From contig CAZFQZ010000023.1 in NCBI GenBank assembly GCA_964521305.1, positions 1 to 14,117 of the forward strand: a stretch of 14,117 nucleotides of DNA, read 5' to 3'. The notes beneath the pieces were generated by a model, which worked only from the letters and a program-made list of their open reading frames with translations, had not been told where the DNA came from and made no database searches. Both the position numbers and the translations under genes were made by a program. Shown here in pieces: positions 8,083-14,117 of this stretch (positions are counted from its first letter, which is position 1; every line of letters starts with the position of its first letter). Origin of the DNA: CAZBEJ01 sp964521305. Lineage in GTDB: Bacteria > Patescibacteriota > Microgenomatia > UBA1406 > GWC2-37-13.

Positions 8083-8115
8083 GTTTGCAGGCCCGTCGGG
8101 GCTGGATATGTTTGT

Positions 8116-9540
8116 ATGAAAAAATCCTTTTGGGTCGTATTAATCGTGGCTTTCCTGTTCAGGCTGATCGCGTTAAACCAGTCATTGTGGTTGGATGAGG
8201 CGACTACCGCACAGGCAATTCTTCACCATAGTTATCTGGGCATTATTTTCCGTTTTTCTCCCTTCGATTTCCACCCCCCGCTTTATTATATTTTTATGAA
8301 ATTCTGGGCAACAATATTCGGTTACTCGGCAATATCATTGCGCTTGCCATCGGTTATCTTTTCGATCATTGCCGGTTGGATTATTTATGGTATTGGCTCA
8401 TTGTTGATAGATAAAAGAATTGGTTTGTGGGCAGCTATTTTTTTCCTTTTTAACCCGTTGGTCATGTACTATTCACAGGAGGCGCGTATGTACATGATGA
8501 CAACATTTTTGTTGGCAGGAGCTACGTATTATTTCATAAAAATACTGCAAACTCAAAAAGTAAAAATCAAAAATCAAACGTATAGATTAAAAATAAAAAC
8601 GAATCTGCTTTTATTCAGCACATTCACGGTTTTGAGCTTTTATACATTCTACGGATCCATATTTTACATCATCGTCATGTTTCTAATTCTCGCGTGGAGA
8701 CGAACCTATAAGGAGTTTATGCAGAGTGCAGGTTTATTCGTATTGCTTGTGATTCCCCTGCTACCGTTGATCGCTACCCAGTTTTCCCATTCGAGAGTCG
8801 CGCTTTCAAGCGTAACGAATTGGCCGCGAGCGTTGGGTCAGGCGAACCTGAAAAACCTGTTGCTGTTTCCGGTCAAATTTACATCGGGAAGGATTTCCTT
8901 CGACCCGAAAAAAATATATTACGCGATCGCCGGCATGTGGACGGTGATGTGCGGTGTACTCGTGCTAAAAGCGTTCAACAAGAAAAACGGTATTCTGGTT
9001 ATCCTGCTTTCGGGTCCGCTCGTTTTAGGATTGATATTCTCGGTGTTCTCGCCGCTTCTGCAGTATTTCCGTTTTCTCTATCTTGCCATCCCGTTAAGCA
9101 TTCTTTTTGCCCTGGGAACCCGATCAACCGCATCAAAAGGACTTCTGCTGGTCGGACTGGCGCTTTTTTCTATGGCTTATGTGCTTCTTCCGCAGTTCCA
9201 TCGCGAGGACTGGAAAATCATGAGTCTGCATATTCCCCGCAACGACCCGATTTATATGATTCCATCCTCCTCGGATCCCCTACTGTATTACCTGCCCATG
9301 GTAAAGTCAAGGATATTTGATCTGCGTACATTGCAAGGAGTCGAAATACAAAAACGGATAACAGTGATTCCGTATACTGCCGATATCTACGGATTCGACT
9401 ACAAAACCGCTTTGGAAAATAAAGGATTTTCCTTGCAGGAAACCAGGTATTTTCGGGGGCTTGAATTTGAAATATGGGTGAGGAACAAGGCGTATGCGGC
9501 AACACTAAAGATCGACGGCGTTTTTTTGCCAAAAATGTAG
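8116..9540 (+). CDS. GT39/PMT_2-family membrane glycosyltransferase (ArnT-like)
   Basis: 474-aa polytopic membrane enzyme of the GT-C fold. Such enzymes take a sugar from a polyprenyl-phosphate donor and add it to protein, lipid or polysaccharide on the outer face of the membrane. The first helix (about 4-20) is followed by the catalytic-loop motif L-D-E-A with D27 and E28, then HPPLYY (53-58) and SQEARMY (120-126), all typical of PMT_2 proteins. About ten further hydrophobic segments run to about residue 365, then a soluble C-terminal region. A lysine-rich loop at about 145-163 is encoded by an A-rich stretch unlike the rest of the gene. The ATG overlaps the TGA of a possible three-codon upstream frame (8108-8119). 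The gene converges on the flippase gene with only 20 bp between their stops and no visible terminator. Acceptor and sugar cannot be told from the sequence. Confidence 0.85.
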   Translation: MKKSFWVVLIVAFLFRLIALNQSLWLDEATTAQAILHHSYLGIIFRFSPFDFHPPLYYIFMKFWATIFGYSAISLRLPSVIFSIIAGWIIYGIGSLLIDKRIGLWAAIFFLFNPLVMYYSQEARMYMMTTFLLAGATYYFIKILQTQKVKIKNQTYRLKIKTNLLLFSTFTVLSFYTFYGSIFYIIVMFLILAWRRTYKEFMQSAGLFVLLVIPLLPLIATQFSHSRVALSSVTNWPRALGQANLKNLLLFPVKFTSGRISFDPKKIYYAIAGMWTVMCGVLVLKAFNKKNGILVILLSGPLVLGLIFSVFSPLLQYFRFLYLAIPLSILFALGTRSTASKGLLLVGLALFSMAYVLLPQFHREDWKIMSLHIPRNDPIYMIPSSSDPLLYYLPMVKSRIFDLRTLQGVEIQKRITVIPYTADIYGFDYKTALENKGFSLQETRYFRGLEFEIWVRNKAYAATLKIDGVFLPKM

Positions 9541-9560
9541 CGGATTCTGTCACTTATGCT

Positions 9561-10841
9561 TTATTCAGGCAGTTTTCTGTATTCCTTAACGGCAACGATG
9601 CTCAGGATTCCCGACGCGAGAACCATGGCTACAAATATGGCGATCGGCGGGCCGAATACACCAAGCTTCGGTATCGAGACATAACTTCCCAAAGTGACAA
9701 CGACAAAGAATAATATGTTTGCCGCGAGGATAAACTTCGGTTTCTTGATCGTATACAGGACAAAAAGCATCGGAATGCTTCCCAGTGCATAGATGATGAA
9801 CGGTATGCTCAATACTCGGGTGATCTGGGCGGTCGCGATAAACTTATGAGTGAAGAACAGGTTGAATACGAAGGTGGGCGTGAATGCGAGGGCGATGAAC
9901 AACGCGACGGGAATGAGCATATAAAAAAATCCGATTTTGAGCTGATGTTTGGAGTCCTTCTTGGTTTTGATCTTCGAGAATCCCGGGGACAGCACCTGGG
10001 TAATGCTGACGACGGTTGTTATGATGGTGAGGATGATCTTTTGTGCCAGCCCGTAGAATCCCACATCGCTTTTGGCGCGGTAATACGATAGCATGAACAA
10101 GTCCATACGTTGCCCCAGGTAGAAAAACTGCGAAGCGATGAAATATGTCAACGTATATCCGAACCTGAACTCCTCTTTCTTGACTTCGGACTTGATCAAA
10201 ACGAAAACCAGATCCTTTTTCTCAATGAGCAGAAGCAGGAAAAATAATACCGGCCCGACGATGCCGAATACGAAAATGATCGAACCGATGCTGACGATTC
10301 TCGCATACACCATAAAAAAAATGACTGCCGTTTTCAGTACATTCGCGAGGTTGGAATACACGTTTACCTGCAGGAATTTTTTTGCCGCATTCATAATATT
10401 GGTGACGAAGTTTTGCCATATGAGGAATAGGACGGAAATACAGGTAAGATACAATTCCCAGGACGGAGCGCCTGTTTTGAAAAATACCTTGTCAAGAAAC
10501 GGAAAGAAAATAAAAAGCAGGCCAAGGACGATGAAGGAGAAAACGGATTGGTAAAAAAACGTACTCTTGATGAACCGGTACATATTAACAGCTCTTTTTT
10601 CGATCAACGGCGGAAGGTATGAATAAATGGTTGCGGTCGTGCCGAAATCGAGTACGTTTGCCAACACATACGCGATTCCCAGCAATACGCTTAAAATGCC
10701 GTATTGCGCCGGATCGAGGATGCGAACCAGGATAAGCGCAAAAAGCGCCGTAAAGAAAATATTGAGATAATTGCCGACGGTATTGATGATGACATCACGG
10801 CTCGTGGGCCGTTTTATCAATGCTAAAAGTCTATCGAGCAT
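9561..10841 (-). CDS. Wzx-like polysaccharide flippase (MOP superfamily)
   Basis: 426-aa polytopic membrane protein with about twelve hydrophobic segments, of the polysaccharide-synthesis/MATE-like exporter group. These proteins flip undecaprenyl-linked oligosaccharides to the outer leaflet. The N-terminus shows the familial pattern: a short amphipathic start, N-T-V-G-N-Y-L-N, then L-V-R-I-L-D-P-A-Q-Y-G-I-L (about residues 19-50). I place the start at the ATG of M-L-D-R-L-L (10839-10841), not 63 nt upstream at 10904. The extension is not family-like, and an extended -10 box (TGTTACAAT) lies 6 nt before the chosen ATG. That arrangement implies a leaderless mRNA and would put the longer start upstream of transcription. 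It is transcribed divergently from the GDP-mannose dehydratase gene, consistent with one glycan locus. Confidence 0.85.
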   Translation of the reverse strand: MLDRLLALIKRPTSRDVIINTVGNYLNIFFTALFALILVRILDPAQYGILSVLLGIAYVLANVLDFGTTATIYSYLPPLIEKRAVNMYRFIKSTFFYQSVFSFIVLGLLFIFFPFLDKVFFKTGAPSWELYLTCISVLFLIWQNFVTNIMNAAKKFLQVNVYSNLANVLKTAVIFFMVYARIVSIGSIIFVFGIVGPVLFFLLLLIEKKDLVFVLIKSEVKKEEFRFGYTLTYFIASQFFYLGQRMDLFMLSYYRAKSDVGFYGLAQKIILTIITTVVSITQVLSPGFSKIKTKKDSKHQLKIGFFYMLIPVALFIALAFTPTFVFNLFFTHKFIATAQITRVLSIPFIIYALGSIPMLFVLYTIKKPKFILAANILFFVVVTLGSYVSIPKLGVFGPPIAIFVAMVLASGILSIVAVKEYRKLPE

Positions 10842-10847
10842 TCTTTC

Positions 10848-10856
10848 ATTGTAACA
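10848..10856 (-). promoter_or_regulatory. Extended -10 promoter of the flippase gene
   Basis: On the reverse strand TGTTACAAT matches the extended -10 form TGnTAnnnT. It ends 6 nt before the flippase ATG, so transcription should begin at or next to the start codon. No -35 is evident, as is common for extended -10 promoters. Confidence 0.55.
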
Positions 10857-10923
10857 CACCCATATGTTAAGAGCGTTTGAACGGATCTTTTTTGTGCCTC
10901 TCAATGCGAAAAAGTTGGGTAAC

Positions 10924-10943
10924 GCGTACGATTATCGTTACGC
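10924..10943. repeat. Imperfect inverted repeat in the flippase/gmd divergent region
   Basis: GCGTA (10924-10928) pairs with TACGC (10939-10943). An inner CGA (10929-10931) pairs with TCG (10935-10937), leaving one bulged T. It lies between the two divergent promoters, a natural position for an operator shared by both, but no regulator gene is in the window. Confidence 0.4.
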
Positions 10944-11023
10944 AAGTGATTGGCAATCCGCATTCTGCACGCTCTTATATGTATGTGTACTGATCGTATC
11001 GTGAGTACGAACGGTTATGCCGA

Positions 11024-11053
11024 TTGTAATTTCATTGCACACCGGTATATAAT
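11024..11053 (+). promoter_or_regulatory. Promoter of the GDP-mannose dehydratase gene
   Basis: TTGTAA (11024-11029), an 18-bp spacer and TATAAT (11048-11053) form a good sigma-70-like promoter, giving a leader of about 25 nt. A second -10-like TACTAT (11073-11078) lies 7 nt before the ATG and could give a leaderless transcript. No Shine-Dalgarno precedes the start. Confidence 0.6.
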
Positions 11054-11085
11054 AAGGACATATTAGTATTTTTACTATGTGAATT

Positions 11086-12069
11086 ATGGCCAAGTCTGCA
11101 TTTATTACCGGAATACTGGGTCAGGACGGACCTTATCTCGCTAAATTGCTTCTTGAGAAAGGATATAAGGTATACGGCATGATGAGGCGGTATTCGAATC
11201 CGAACTTCGACAATCTTGATTATTTGGACATTACCCATGACGTGGAGTTTGTCGGTGGCGATCTCACCGATGAATCCTCGCTCATCAATCTCATCAAGAA
11301 TATCCAGCCCGATGAGGTCTATAATCTTGCAGCACAGTCATTCGTCGGATCCTCGTGGCAGCAGGCAAAACTGACTACGGAAATCAATGCGATTGGCGTT
11401 CTGTACCTTTTGAACTCCATCAAATTCTTTTCGCCGACGACCCGTTTTTACCAGGCGTCTACCAGCGAAATGTTCGGCCTCGGCAACACCAACGGTTATC
11501 AGGATGAACATACGGCGTTTCACCCCAGAAGCCCATATGGAATATCGAAAGTATATGCCTATTGGATGACCGTCAATTTCAGGGAGTCGTACAATATGTT
11601 TACGTGCAACGGCATTTTGTTCAATCACGAATCGCCTATCCGCGGCAACCAATTCGTCACCAGGAAAATCGCTGAACATGTCGCAAAGATAAAACTGGGT
11701 ATGATCGATAAGCTCTATCTGGGTAATTTGGACTCAAAACGCGATTGGGGATTTGCGGGCGATTACGTCGAAGCTATGCATTTAATGCTTCAGCAGGAAA
11801 AACCGGATGACTATGTAGTCGGTACGGGAGAAAATCATTCGGTCAAGGAATTCGTCACGTTGGCATTTGATTACATAGGAATTAAGGATTGGGACAAATA
11901 CGTGGGTATTGATGCGCGGTACAAACGGCCTGCCGAAGTGCCTGATCTCAAAGCAAAATCGGATAAGGCACAGAAAATGCTGAACTGGAAGCCGAAGGTT
12001 TCGTTCAAGGAACTCGTCGCCATGATGGTGGATGCGGATATCAAGAGATATGAAAACAAAAGGAAATGA
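11086..12069 (+). CDS. gmd: GDP-mannose 4,6-dehydratase
   Basis: 327-aa cytoplasmic short-chain dehydrogenase (extended SDR). It converts GDP-D-mannose to GDP-4-keto-6-deoxy-D-mannose, the precursor of GDP-fucose, GDP-rhamnose and GDP-perosamine. Visible: the nucleotide-binding G-I-L-G-Q-D-G (9-15); N-L-A-A-Q (80-84); the catalytic set T126 and E128 in STSEMFG with Y151 and K155 in S-P-Y-G-I-S-K; and the family hallmark NHESPIRG (180-187), followed by TRKI and a late R-P-A-E-V-P (281-286). It is shorter than the roughly 373-residue E. coli enzyme, but all catalytic parts are present. NHESP-R-G argues against the related reductase RMD. The gene overlaps the flavoenzyme gene by about 20 nt. No reductase or epimerase for the keto-sugar product is in the window, so the final sugar is unknown. 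Confidence 0.93.
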   Translation: MAKSAFITGILGQDGPYLAKLLLEKGYKVYGMMRRYSNPNFDNLDYLDITHDVEFVGGDLTDESSLINLIKNIQPDEVYNLAAQSFVGSSWQQAKLTTEINAIGVLYLLNSIKFFSPTTRFYQASTSEMFGLGNTNGYQDEHTAFHPRSPYGISKVYAYWMTVNFRESYNMFTCNGILFNHESPIRGNQFVTRKIAEHVAKIKLGMIDKLYLGNLDSKRDWGFAGDYVEAMHLMLQQEKPDDYVVGTGENHSVKEFVTLAFDYIGIKDWDKYVGIDARYKRPAEVPDLKAKSDKAQKMLNWKPKVSFKELVAMMVDADIKRYENKRK

Positions 12070-13459
12070 CATTGTCATAGTCGGCGCCGGACCATCGGGA
12101 TTGGGTTGCGCATACGAGCTGCGGAAACATACCATCTTCAATCTGACTCTTCTGGACAGGAATGATAAAGTCGGTGGATTGGCAAGGTCCTATGATTTCA
12201 AAGGCCATGTGTTCGATATCGGGCCGCACCGCTTCTATACCAAAAACAACGAAGTGCTCGCCTTGTGGAAAAAAATCCTCGGAAAAGACCTTATAGAAGT
12301 AACGCGTTTGACCAGGAGCATGTACAAGAATAAACTGTTTCTCTACCCCGTCAAATTCTCGGACGCCTTGGCGAAACTGGGGGTGGTCGAAAGTATTGAG
12401 GGTTTCTTGAGTTTTCTGAAAGCAAAAGTATCCATGCACGCCACTGAACCGAAGACGTTTGAAGAGTGGGTAACCAAGCAATTCGGCAAAAAACTGTACG
12501 AAATCGTTTTCAAAACCTATACGGAAAAAGTGTGGGGAATATCGTGTGACAAGATAGGAGCAGAATGGGCCGCACAGCGGATCAAACACATCAATTTATT
12601 GACTGTTTTGAAAAATGGTCTGTTTGCGTCAGGCGGGATGAATACCAAAAGCTGGGTTGAGCGCTTTCTCTATCCGAAATTCGGCGCAGGACAACTGTAT
12701 GAAACAATGGCGAAAAAGATACAGAAATCCGGAGGCGCTATTCTTCTCGAGGCCAAAGTGATCAAAATACACCATGAAAATTATTGCATAACCGGCATCG
12801 AATATCTGAAAAAAGGAAAAAAATTCAGACGGCACGTCGGTGAGCTTTTTTCGAGCATGCCGTTGACTTCATTTATAGAAGCGCTCGATCCCCAATCGCC
12901 TGCGGCAATCAAGACGGCGGCAAAAAAACTCTATTTCCGCGACCACATTACCGTCAACATGATTGTCAATAAACCGGATGTGTTTCCCGACAACTGGATT
13001 TATGTGTATTCGCCTGAAGTCAAAATGGCACGCGTCGTCAATTACAGCACATTCACGAAAAACAAAAGTGAAACTTCTGCAATTGCGGTCGAATATTTTG
13101 TGTTCAAAAACGACGAGTTGTGGAAGCGGTCGGACGATGAATTGATCGGACTGGCAAAAAAAGAATTGGATACCGTCGGGTTGGTTCGGAAACAGGATAT
13201 GGGCGAAGCGTTCGTAATACGGGAGACGGAATCATACCCGACGTATTATTTGGGACACCGCCACTATTTCGACCAGCTGAAAGCATATGTAAGCAGGTTC
13301 GAGAACCTTCAATTGATCGGCCGCGGCGGCATGTACAAATACGACAACATGGACCACGCGTTATACAGCGGCATGCTGGCGGCGCGGAATTATGTAGCAG
13401 GCAAACGAATATATGATGTTTGGAAGATTAACGAAGACGCCGAGTATTTGGAGAAATGA
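12050..13459 (+). CDS. UDP-galactopyranose-mutase-like FAD-dependent oxidoreductase
   Basis: 469-aa soluble flavoprotein. The N-terminal dinucleotide-binding fold is clear: I-V-I-V-G-A-G-P-S-G (8-17), then acidic D36, the GG motif V-G-G-L-A-R-S (41-47), and D-I-G-P-H-R-F-Y (56-63). The C-terminal FAD motif is G-R-G-G-M-Y-K-Y-D-N-M-D-H-A (424-437). Proteins of this kind, often annotated as UDP-galactopyranose mutase-like, amine oxidoreductase or protoporphyrinogen-oxidase-like, occur in glycan clusters. True UGM is somewhat shorter and uses reduced FAD for ring contraction; whether this protein does so is not shown. I chose the ATG at 12050 over 12032 because the shorter N-terminus fits the family; neither start has a good Shine-Dalgarno. 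The 20-nt overlap with gmd implies coupled translation and a shared pathway. Confidence 0.8.
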   Translation: MKTKGNDIVIVGAGPSGLGCAYELRKHTIFNLTLLDRNDKVGGLARSYDFKGHVFDIGPHRFYTKNNEVLALWKKILGKDLIEVTRLTRSMYKNKLFLYPVKFSDALAKLGVVESIEGFLSFLKAKVSMHATEPKTFEEWVTKQFGKKLYEIVFKTYTEKVWGISCDKIGAEWAAQRIKHINLLTVLKNGLFASGGMNTKSWVERFLYPKFGAGQLYETMAKKIQKSGGAILLEAKVIKIHHENYCITGIEYLKKGKKFRRHVGELFSSMPLTSFIEALDPQSPAAIKTAAKKLYFRDHITVNMIVNKPDVFPDNWIYVYSPEVKMARVVNYSTFTKNKSETSAIAVEYFVFKNDELWKRSDDELIGLAKKELDTVGLVRKQDMGEAFVIRETESYPTYYLGHRHYFDQLKAYVSRFENLQLIGRGGMYKYDNMDHALYSGMLAARNYVAGKRIYDVWKINEDAEYLEK

Positions 13460-13475
13460 TTGATATGCTACCATG

Positions 13476-13522
13476 AAACCATGAGGTTTATTGATAAACC
13501 GTTATCGACGGTATATTACCGT
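13476..13522. repeat. Chain of overlapping, mutually exclusive hairpins
   Basis: Four perfect stems share arms: AAACC-ATGA-GGTTT (13476-13489), GGTTTA-TTGA-TAAACC (13485-13500), ACCGT-TATCG-ACGGT (13498-13512) and ACGGTA-TAT-TACCGT (13508-13522). Neighbouring stems cannot form at once. The chain begins 17 nt after the flavoenzyme stop and ends 26 nt before the -35 of the next promoter. No T-tract follows, so it is not an ordinary terminator. Confidence 0.6.
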
Positions 13523-13548
13523 TCCAAGCCGTTCGCTAATACAAACAA

Positions 13549-13577
13549 TTGCAAATAGCATAAGAATGGTATATAAT
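13549..13577 (+). promoter_or_regulatory. Promoter of the MazG-like gene
   Basis: TTGCAA (13549-13554), a 17-bp spacer and TATAAT (13572-13577) form a strong sigma-70-like promoter. The leader would be about 35 nt. No Shine-Dalgarno is apparent before the ATG at 13619. Confidence 0.65.
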
Positions 13578-13618
13578 ATATCAATCTGCGTAATTACAAA
13601 TTCAGTGTTCGAATAAGT

Positions 13619-13987
13619 ATGAAACAAAACAAACAATCAGATAAGCAAGGTTTGGTAACCTTAAGCTCGATCCAATCACTGTTTTCCAAAAAGGAAAAAG
13701 ATCTGCGGATCCCGTTCGAAACCTTTACCAAAAGGGAAAAGAACATCCTGACGAAAACGGTCAAACTGTCGGAGGAAGTTGGAGAATTGTCCAATGACAT
13801 TCTCGCTTCCCTTTCGCTGCAGCGGAAATCAAAACTGGAAGAGTTCGAAAAAAGCAATCTCTATGAGGAGTTTGCCGACGTGATCCTGTCGACTTCTGCA
13901 CTGGCGAATTCGCTGGGCGTCGATCTGGATCGCGCGGTCAAAGCCAAGCTCGAAAAACTGCTCACTCAATACACAAAAGACAGGTAA
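13619..13987 (+). CDS. MazG-like nucleotide pyrophosphohydrolase
   Basis: 122-aa all-helical protein of the MazG/all-alpha NTP pyrophosphatase superfamily, which hydrolyses nucleoside triphosphates to monophosphates with Mg2+. The metal-binding pattern is present: E-E-x-x-E at residues 52-56 (S-E-E-V-G-E-L), followed about 28 residues later by E84-x-x-D87 (E-E-F-A-D-V-I-L). It is a single-domain form, about half the size of two-domain E. coli MazG. The first 20-25 residues are polar and probably flexible. It has its own promoter and sits between two glycan genes on the same strand, with the promoter of the next gene inside its 3' end. It may act in nucleotide-pool housekeeping, or on nucleotides tied to sugar activation; the sequence does not decide. 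Confidence 0.8.
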   Translation: MKQNKQSDKQGLVTLSSIQSLFSKKEKDLRIPFETFTKREKNILTKTVKLSEEVGELSNDILASLSLQRKSKLEEFEKSNLYEEFADVILSTSALANSLGVDLDRAVKAKLEKLLTQYTKDR

Positions 13988-13998
13988 ATCCGTATAAT
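13970..13998 (+). promoter_or_regulatory. Promoter of the RmlD-like gene, inside the MazG-like gene end
   Basis: TACACA (13970-13975), an exact 17-bp spacer and TATAAT (13993-13998) end 7 nt before the ATG at 14006. Transcription would begin at the start codon, so the message should be leaderless. The -35 lies within the last codons of the MazG-like gene. Confidence 0.6.
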
Positions 13999-14005
13999 GT
14001 AATCT

Positions 14006-14117
14006 ATGTCCGATCATCCGAAACGCAGCATGAAAATCGCCCTGATTGGCGCAAGCGGTCAGTTGGGTACCGATATACAAAAAGTATTTGCATCCGATGA
14101 TTTTTTTTCCGTTACTC
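14006..14117 (+). CDS. rmlD: dTDP-4-dehydrorhamnose reductase-like protein, 5' part only
   Basis: The window ends after 37 codons. The visible part is a Rossmann start, M-K-I-A-L-I-G-A-S-G-Q-L-G, with the G-x-x-G-x-x-G nucleotide-binding motif. The G-Q-L-G wording is typical of RmlD/RfbD, which reduces dTDP-4-keto-L-rhamnose to dTDP-L-rhamnose with NAD(P)H. Other extended SDR reductases can share it, so the symbol is provisional. Two starts are possible: ATG at 14006, fitting the leaderless promoter and adding eight polar residues, or ATG at 14030, giving the usual RmlD N-terminus. Neither has a Shine-Dalgarno. I take 14006. Confidence 0.7.
   Translation, partial: MSDHPKRSMKIALIGASGQLGTDIQKVFASDDFFSVT

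Larger units (their letters stand above)
7499..8115. other. 617-bp divergent intergenic region with short palindromes
   Basis: This separates the reverse operon from the plus-strand glycosyltransferase gene. I find no tRNA, no convincing ORF and no transposon ends. Visible symmetric elements are: AAGCA-GGAA-TGCTT (7691-7704); GCGT-AAATATTG-ACGC, a palindrome with one mismatch (7724-7739); an 8-bp stem with one bulge, AACCC(T)GGT pairing with ACCGGGTT (7762-7786); the perfect 14-bp palindrome TCTTTTTAAAAAGA (7848-7861); and CCC-C-GCA-GCT-TGC-C-GGG (7923-7939). AGGTCAAT occurs twice, near 7903 and 7992. The density of small hairpins suggests regulatory sites or an untranslated or structured RNA, but none matches a family I know. 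Confidence 0.5.

Noticed and set aside
8820..9320. 166-codon open frame on the plus strand
   Set aside because: It is an alternative frame of the GT39 gene, has no promoter or Shine-Dalgarno, and its product is not membrane-like as the true frame is.
10842..10904. 21-residue N-terminal extension of the flippase
   Set aside because: It is not family-like, has no Shine-Dalgarno, and the extended -10 promoter lies inside it.
12041..12589. 182-codon open frame on the reverse strand
   Set aside because: It lies antisense to the flavoenzyme gene, whose protein motifs are clear; the antisense product has no recognisable features.
1..14117. CRISPR array, tRNA or rRNA genes, insertion sequence
   Set aside because: I saw no regularly spaced direct repeats, no cloverleaf or ribosomal RNA sequence, and no transposase motifs or terminal repeats on either strand.
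1..14117. Recoded UGA (Gracilibacteria-type code)
   Set aside because: TGA ends the surface-protein, gmd and flavoenzyme genes at sensible positions next to overlapping starts, so it is read as stop.

Overview
The window looks like bacterial chromosome from an uncultured lineage, most probably a Candidate Phyla Radiation (Patescibacteria) genome. This is inference from the gene mix: a very large DUF2341/LamG/fibronectin-III surface protein in an operon with a FtsX/MacB-type ABC transporter, beside a compact surface-glycan locus. Promoters are bacterial, with TATAAT-like -10 boxes. TGA is used as a stop (surface protein, GMD, flavoenzyme), so there is no sign of the recoded Gracilibacteria-type code. 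Hand-counted GC is about 50% in most of the surface-protein gene and falls to about 42% in one internal block.

Layout. (1) Positions 1-406 hold a perfect 11-bp inverted repeat, a doubtful 69-codon reverse ORF with a TTG start, and a small hairpin. (2) Positions 407-7498, reverse strand, form a tightly overlapping three-gene operon. In order of transcription it encodes a 1425-aa membrane-anchored multidomain surface protein, an ABC ATPase, and a 689-aa FtsX/MacB-type permease whose long extracytoplasmic domain contains an SH3b-like segment. (3) Positions 7499-8115 are a 617-bp divergent intergenic region with several short palindromes but no recognisable gene. (4) Positions 8116-14117 are an envelope-glycan region: a PMT/ArnT-like GT39-family glycosyltransferase (+), a Wzx-like flippase (-), GDP-mannose 4,6-dehydratase (+) overlapping a UDP-galactopyranose-mutase-like flavoenzyme (+), a MazG-like pyrophosphohydrolase (+), and the first 37 codons of a dTDP-4-dehydrorhamnose reductase (+) cut by the window edge.

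How the genes fit together. The right half would make nucleotide-activated deoxysugars, flip lipid-linked glycans across the membrane and transfer sugars outside. The left operon is the most interesting part. An ATPase/permease pair of the mechanotransmission class is translationally coupled to a giant anchored surface protein, and both the permease and the surface protein carry putative wall- or glycan-binding modules. I infer an ATP-driven system that acts on, positions or releases the surface protein. Its function is not known to me.

Regulatory theme. Several genes have a -10-like hexamer only 6-8 nt before the start codon and no Shine-Dalgarno sequence, suggesting leaderless mRNAs. The one strong Shine-Dalgarno (AGGAGG) sits inside the operon, before the ATPase.
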